In this document: positions 60,261 through 64,000 of the stretch, piece after piece | Position numbering within the stretch: the stretch's first letter is position 1 | Layout of the letters: the number at the start of each line of letters is the position of its first letter | Assembly: GCA_037130015.1 (NCBI GenBank) | Contig: JBAXTU010000001.1 | Coordinates: 1-64,000, forward strand | Reading direction: 5' to 3' | From: JBAXTU01 sp037130015 | GTDB taxonomy: Bacteria; Patescibacteriota; Patescibacteriia; 2-01-FULL-39-33 | Length of the DNA stretch: 64,000 nt | Made by a program: the position numbers and the translations under genes | Notes under the pieces: generated by a model | What the model was told of the DNA's origin: nothing | Seen by the model: only the letters and a program-made list of their open reading frames with translations | Database searches by the model: none

Positions 60261-62009
60261 ATGGTGTTTAATAGCTCTGAAAAAAAAATTAAGGACTTCC
60301 TGTTGCAAAAAAAATTGGTTAGCGTTTCAAAAATGGCCGAAATTGAAGATAAGGTCAGAAGGAATGATAAAACATTGGAAGATACCTTGGTTCAAGAAAA
60401 AGTGTTTACCTCTAAGGATTTTAATAATCTGAAAGGGGAAGTTTTTGGTTTACCAGTCGTTGATTTATCGGAATTAACCATTGAATCTGCTGTGCTTAAT
60501 ATACTCACCCAAAAAGTGGCTCAAAATTATCAAATGGTGATTTTTGCCAAACGCAAAATGGAAGTGAGTGTGGGCATGGTACGGCCGGATGATTTTCAGG
60601 CGCATGAAGCGGTGGAATTTTTGTGCAATAGCCAAGGATTTAGGCCAAAATATTTTGTTATTTCAGCTCAGGATTGCCGTACGATTTTGAATCAATATAG
60701 TGGTTTCAAAAAAGAAATCGGTTCGGCTGTGGCCGCGGCTGAAGAAAAATTCGCCAAAAAAGAAAAATTAGTTTCTCAACGCGGAGATTCTAATGAAAAT
60801 ATGGGCGAAGTTATTAAAAGCGCGCCCGTGGCTAAAATTGTTTCGGTGATTTTCAAGCATGCTCTTGAGGGTGGTGCCAGTGATATTCATATTGAACCAG
60901 GCTTTAATGAAGGTAGAGTGCGTTATCGTGTTGATGGTATGCTTCGTACTTCTCTGACTTTACCAAACTATTTATACCCGGCGGTTATTTCTCGTATCAA
61001 GGTATTGGCGAATTTAAAACTTGATGAAATGCGTTTGCCTCAAGACGGACGTATTCGCACCAAAGTAGATGATCAGGATGTTGATTTGCGTGTTTCAGTT
61101 TTACCAACTATTGATCAGGAAAAGGTGGTGATTCGTGTTTTTGACAGCTCAACTGGCGTGCCGACTTTGGCTGAACTAGGCTTTAATGAAAATCATATCA
61201 GTATTATTGAACGCAATATCAAAAAGCCGTATGGTTTATTTTTACTCACTGGCCCGACAGGCAGTGGCAAAACAACTACTTTATATTCTGTTTTGAATAT
61301 GATCAATGCCGAGACCACTAATATTGTCACACTGGAAGATCCGGTTGAATATTATATTGATGGCATTAGCCAGTCGCAGATTAATGCTGATATTGGTTTT
61401 ACTTTTGTCAGCGGACTGCGCGCTGTTTTGCGTCAAGATCCCAATATTATCATGGTTGGAGAAATCAGGGATAATGACACAGTGGAACTAGTCATTCATG
61501 CTGGACTGACCGGGCATTTGGTTTTTTCCACTCTGCACACTAATAACGCTTGGGGTGCTATTCCGCGATTAGTAGATATGAAAGCCGAGCCGTTTTTATT
61601 GTCTTCTACTCTCAATTTAGTGATGGCTCAACGCTTGGTTCGCAAGATTTGTCCTGATTGTAAAGAAGAAATAAAATTAACACCAAATATTTTGGCAAAA
61701 ATTCAGGATAAAATTGATACTATTCCACCGGTTTATTTGGAAGGAATAAAAAAGACCACTTTTTATAAGGGCAAGGGCTGTCAAAGTTGCAGTAATAGCG
61801 GTTATTCAGGGCGTATGGTAGTGGGAGAAATTCTAGAAATGGACAGTGCTATGAAAGATTTGATTTCCACCAACTATAATAGCAGTGCCAATTTGGAAGA
61901 AGCTCTGAAACATCAAAATTTTATTTCTTTGACACAAGACGCAGTACTCAAAGCCCTGCAAGGATTTACCACAGTGGAAGAGGTGATTAGGGTTTCGCAA
62001 GAACAATAG
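60261..62009 (+). CDS. pilB: Type IV pilus extension ATPase (PilB/GspE)
   Basis: PilB powers pilus extension. I choose ATG 60261 (MVFNSSEKKIKDFLLQ) rather than TTG 60231, because the latter falls inside a hairpin and adds an unusual sequence. The protein has a GspE N-terminal domain, Walker A TGPTGSGKTTT (near 330), Asp box TLEDPVEY, Walker B IIMVGEIRD, His box GHLVFSTLHT and a C-terminal zinc site (CPDC, CQSC). All ATPase boxes are intact, unlike the PilT-like protein two genes later. It lies about 50 bp after the small membrane protein. Confidence 0.95.
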   Translation: MVFNSSEKKIKDFLLQKKLVSVSKMAEIEDKVRRNDKTLEDTLVQEKVFTSKDFNNLKGEVFGLPVVDLSELTIESAVLNILTQKVAQNYQMVIFAKRKMEVSVGMVRPDDFQAHEAVEFLCNSQGFRPKYFVISAQDCRTILNQYSGFKKEIGSAVAAAEEKFAKKEKLVSQRGDSNENMGEVIKSAPVAKIVSVIFKHALEGGASDIHIEPGFNEGRVRYRVDGMLRTSLTLPNYLYPAVISRIKVLANLKLDEMRLPQDGRIRTKVDDQDVDLRVSVLPTIDQEKVVIRVFDSSTGVPTLAELGFNENHISIIERNIKKPYGLFLLTGPTGSGKTTTLYSVLNMINAETTNIVTLEDPVEYYIDGISQSQINADIGFTFVSGLRAVLRQDPNIIMVGEIRDNDTVELVIHAGLTGHLVFSTLHTNNAWGAIPRLVDMKAEPFLLSSTLNLVMAQRLVRKICPDCKEEIKLTPNILAKIQDKIDTIPPVYLEGIKKTTFYKGKGCQSCSNSGYSGRMVVGEILEMDSAMKDLISTNYNSSANLEEALKHQNFISLTQDAVLKALQGFTTVEEVIRVSQEQ

Positions 62010-62039
62010 TATATAATAATTAATTATTTGAATAATTCT

Positions 62040-62423
62040 ATGCCTAAAGCGGTAAAAGCAAACACTATACTCATCGTGGAGGACGATGTCTTTTTGGCTG
62101 ATTTATATCGGACCAAATTTGAATTGGAGGGATTCAAAGTCTATGTAGCCTATGACGGAGAAAAAGGCTGGGAAAGCGTCAAAAAAAATCTGCCACAGGT
62201 GGCGTTATTGGATTTGGTTTTGCCGAAAATGAACGGTTTTCAGGTATTAGAAAATATGAAAGCTGAGGCCTCAACCAAAAATATTCCAGTTATTATTTTG
62301 ACCAACTTAAGTCAGAAAGCTGATATAGAAAAAGGACTAAAAATGGGCGCCAATGATTATCTAATTAAAGCGCATTTTATGCCGTCGGAAGTGGTTGCTA
62401 AAATTCAGAAATTAATTAAATAG
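62040..62423 (+). CDS. Single-domain response regulator
   Basis: The ~127-residue protein is a CheY-like receiver with no output domain. From ATG 62040, the acidic pair Asp15-Asp16, the phosphorylated Asp58 (ALLDLVLPKMNGF), and the conserved Thr (IILTNL) and Lys (DYLIKAH) are all present. A TTG four codons upstream could also start it. It lies 30 bp after pilB and 3 bp before the pilT-like gene, so it probably tunes pilus action. No histidine kinase is in the window. Confidence 0.93.
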   Translation: MPKAVKANTILIVEDDVFLADLYRTKFELEGFKVYVAYDGEKGWESVKKNLPQVALLDLVLPKMNGFQVLENMKAEASTKNIPVIILTNLSQKADIEKGLKMGANDYLIKAHFMPSEVVAKIQKLIK

Positions 62424-62426
62424 TTT

Positions 62427-63506
62427 ATGGAAACATCTAGATTTTTATTGGTTAAAACTATTCTGGCTGAAGCGGTCAAGCGGGGAGCGCAGGATTTGCA
62501 TTTTTCGGTTGGTGGTAATCCCTGTTTGCGTATCAATGGAGAATTACTTTCTATGGAAGATAAGGAGATAATTACGCAGGATTTCATGGAAAAATTTATC
62601 AATCTAATTTTGACCGAAGATCAAAAAGCCAAATTAAATTCCGATAGGGAAATTATTATTACTTATGATTTTGAAAATAATCTTCGTTTTAAAATAAATA
62701 TTTTTTATCAAAAGAATTTTCTATCTGCCACTTTGCGTTATATTCCGACAGATATTCCCACAGTCGCTTCGCTGGGACTTAATCCTGTAATCAAAGATTT
62801 TATCAAATTCAAAAAAGGCTTGGTAATTGTGGCTGGGCCATTTGGTTCTGGACGCTCCACCACTGTGGCTGCCTTGCTTGATGCTATTAATCAAGAAAGA
62901 AAAGAATATATTATCACCATTGAAAATCCGATTGAATATGTTTTTACCAACAATCAAAGTGTAATTGAACAAAGGGAAATAGGCCGTGATACCAAATCAT
63001 TTGCCGATGCCTTGGCTTATTTTCAGGAAGAAGACGGTGATATTTTGTTTGTGGAAGAATTAGAAGACCCTCAGATTATTCCTGCGGTTTTGGAAATAGC
63101 TCGTGGCAGTTCATTGGTTTTTACGGCTCTTACGGCCTCATCTGTTTCTAATGCTGTTAGTCGTATTTTGGATAGTTTTACTAGTTTTGACCAAGAAAGA
63201 GTGCGTGATCAATTATCCACAGCGCTTAAAGGGATTGTTTGTCAAAAAATCTTGCCAAAAATCGGTGGAGGAGTGATAGTTGTTAATGAAATTATGATAG
63301 CCAATGAAGCCATTGTTTCAATAATTGCCAATGGTAATGTGTCGCAAATAGACAATATTATCCAAACTTCACGTAGAGATGGTATGATTTCTTTTGACCA
63401 GGCTTTGGCTGAATTGGTGCATCAGCATAAGATTTCCAATGAAGACGCTATGGACAATGCCATCAACAAAAAAACTTTGGAAAAAATGATTTCTTCAAAA
63501 GAATAA
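62427..63506 (+). CDS. Degenerate PilT/PilU-like protein lacking ATPase motifs
   Basis: The 359-residue protein has the PilT layout: N-terminal domain (LAEAVKRGAQDLHFSVGGNPCLRINGELL), then the ATPase-like fold. Key residues have been lost: Walker A reads GPFGSGRSTT (Lys changed to Arg143); the Asp box is TIENPIEYVF (usual TIEDPIE); Walker B reads ILFVEELED (usual ILVGEMRD), and its run-up is QEEDGD instead of LREDPD; the His box is SSLVFTALTA, without His. Length and fold are otherwise kept, so it is not a fresh pseudogene. It lies 3 bp after the receiver gene and may be a regulatory subunit. Confidence 0.88.
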   Translation: METSRFLLVKTILAEAVKRGAQDLHFSVGGNPCLRINGELLSMEDKEIITQDFMEKFINLILTEDQKAKLNSDREIIITYDFENNLRFKINIFYQKNFLSATLRYIPTDIPTVASLGLNPVIKDFIKFKKGLVIVAGPFGSGRSTTVAALLDAINQERKEYIITIENPIEYVFTNNQSVIEQREIGRDTKSFADALAYFQEEDGDILFVEELEDPQIIPAVLEIARGSSLVFTALTASSVSNAVSRILDSFTSFDQERVRDQLSTALKGIVCQKILPKIGGGVIVVNEIMIANEAIVSIIANGNVSQIDNIIQTSRRDGMISFDQALAELVHQHKISNEDAMDNAINKKTLEKMISSKE

Positions 63507-63515
63507 TTAATAAAT

Positions 63516-64000
63516 ATGTCAGTTTATTCTTATAAAGCTAAAAATAAAAGAGGCCAATTAATTGAAGGTATAGTTGATGCCTCTAGTGAAGATGCTGTTT
63601 CCAATATGCTTCATGAGAAGGAATTGGCTATTATTAATATTGGCAAAAGGGAACAGGCTAATGCCGAGGAATACAAATTTAATTTTTTGCGTCGGGTAAA
63701 AAACAAGGAATTAGTGGTTTTTTTTAGACAAATGGCTGTCATGATTAATGCTAATTTACCGATTGTCAAAATTTTGCGTATTTTGGTGCGTCAAACATCT
63801 GATAAAAATTTAAAAAGCATAATTGCTCATGTGGCCGATGAAGTTGATGGCGGTGCCAAATTATCAGAGGCCATGGGTGAATTTCATGACACTTTTTCTG
63901 ATTTTTATGTAAATATGATCCGTTCTGGTGAGACATCAGGACGACTTAGTGAAGTCATGGATTATTTGGCCAGTCAGCAAGAGAGTGATTACGAACTTCA
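63516..64000 (+). CDS. pilC: Type IV pilus inner-membrane protein PilC, 3' truncated by window
   Basis: The frame starts at ATG 63516 (MSVYSYKAKNKRGQLIEG) and remains open to the window end. The start and following VKNKELVVFFRQMAVMINA and SGETSGRLSEVMDYLA are typical of PilC/GspF platform proteins. PilC anchors the assembly ATPases. It follows the PilT-like gene by 9 bp. Confidence 0.93.
   Translation, partial: MSVYSYKAKNKRGQLIEGIVDASSEDAVSNMLHEKELAIINIGKREQANAEEYKFNFLRRVKNKELVVFFRQMAVMINANLPIVKILRILVRQTSDKNLKSIIAHVADEVDGGAKLSEAMGEFHDTFSDFYVNMIRSGETSGRLSEVMDYLASQQESDYEL

Noticed and set aside
62028..62039. TTG start for the response regulator at 62028
   Set aside because: ATG 62040 gives the usual receiver-domain distance from start to the acidic pair; the TTG adds only NNS.
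1..64000. TGA read as glycine (code 25), as in some CPR lineages
   Set aside because: comF ends with TGA and the clear families show no TGA within their frames; standard code explains all genes.

Overview
The window is AT-rich, densely packed bacterial DNA with short gaps, frequent 3-10 bp spacing and several overlapping stop/start pairs. It looks like a chromosome piece from a Patescibacteria/CPR bacterium, probably of the Parcubacteria type. The grounds are: a split TraC-domain/VirB4 pair next to PrgI; a giant Cys-rich secreted protein; surface proteins with GxxWxENxGWIxF repeats; short palindromic elements inside genes; and a pilM-N-O/pilB/response regulator/pilT-like/pilC order. TGA ends comF, so the standard bacterial code fits better than the TGA=Gly code. 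The phylum call is inference; no rRNA or ribosomal protein gene is present to test it.

Layout. 1-1.9 kb: the tail of one modular surface protein and a second complete one. 2.0-9.0 kb: a Phd/RelE-type toxin-antitoxin pair, leuS, a FemAB-type transferase, an MFS permease, a membrane acyltransferase and ksgA. 9.0-28.6 kb: a conjugation-like (type IV secretion) cassette with a calcium-binding-type membrane protein, a 3103-residue secreted protein, a VirB6/TrbL-like protein, two related cytoplasmic proteins, PrgI, a TraC-domain protein, VirB4 and a small VirB8-like candidate. 28.6-33.0 kb: comF, two tRNA-Ser, a membrane protein, tRNA-Arg(GCG), recG, and two very short genes with strong promoters. 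33.1-43.8 kb (minus strand): one long operon-like run, lemA-htpX-clpC, three membrane proteins, two proteins in which VirB2-like pilin segments are joined to cell-wall hydrolase-like domains, then radA. 44.0-56.1 kb: five modular surface proteins that share almost identical DNA tracts. 56.2-64 kb: a type IV pilus assembly operon running off the end.

How the parts may work together (inference). Most of the window builds the cell surface. The VirB4/VirB6/PrgI cassette and the pilin-hydrolase fusions together supply a minimal single-membrane secretion or mating apparatus: ATPase, channel, pilin and wall hydrolases. No relaxase or VirD4 coupling protein is visible. The type IV pilus operon plus comF would suit DNA uptake or host attachment. 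The mosaic adhesin cluster would supply variable binding surfaces.

The most notable observations are: (1) tracts of about 0.3 kb, nearly identical, shared among adhesin genes with junctions at VGIGTT[TS]P codons; (2) VirB2-like modules fused to a lytic transglycosylase and to an M15-like domain; (3) a PilT-like protein with every ATPase box degraded; (4) a PilN with a ~480-residue repetitive cytoplasmic tail and two PilM-docking-like motifs; (5) a C-x6-C repeat in the giant protein; (6) palindromic elements inserted in frame in leuS and in a signal peptide.
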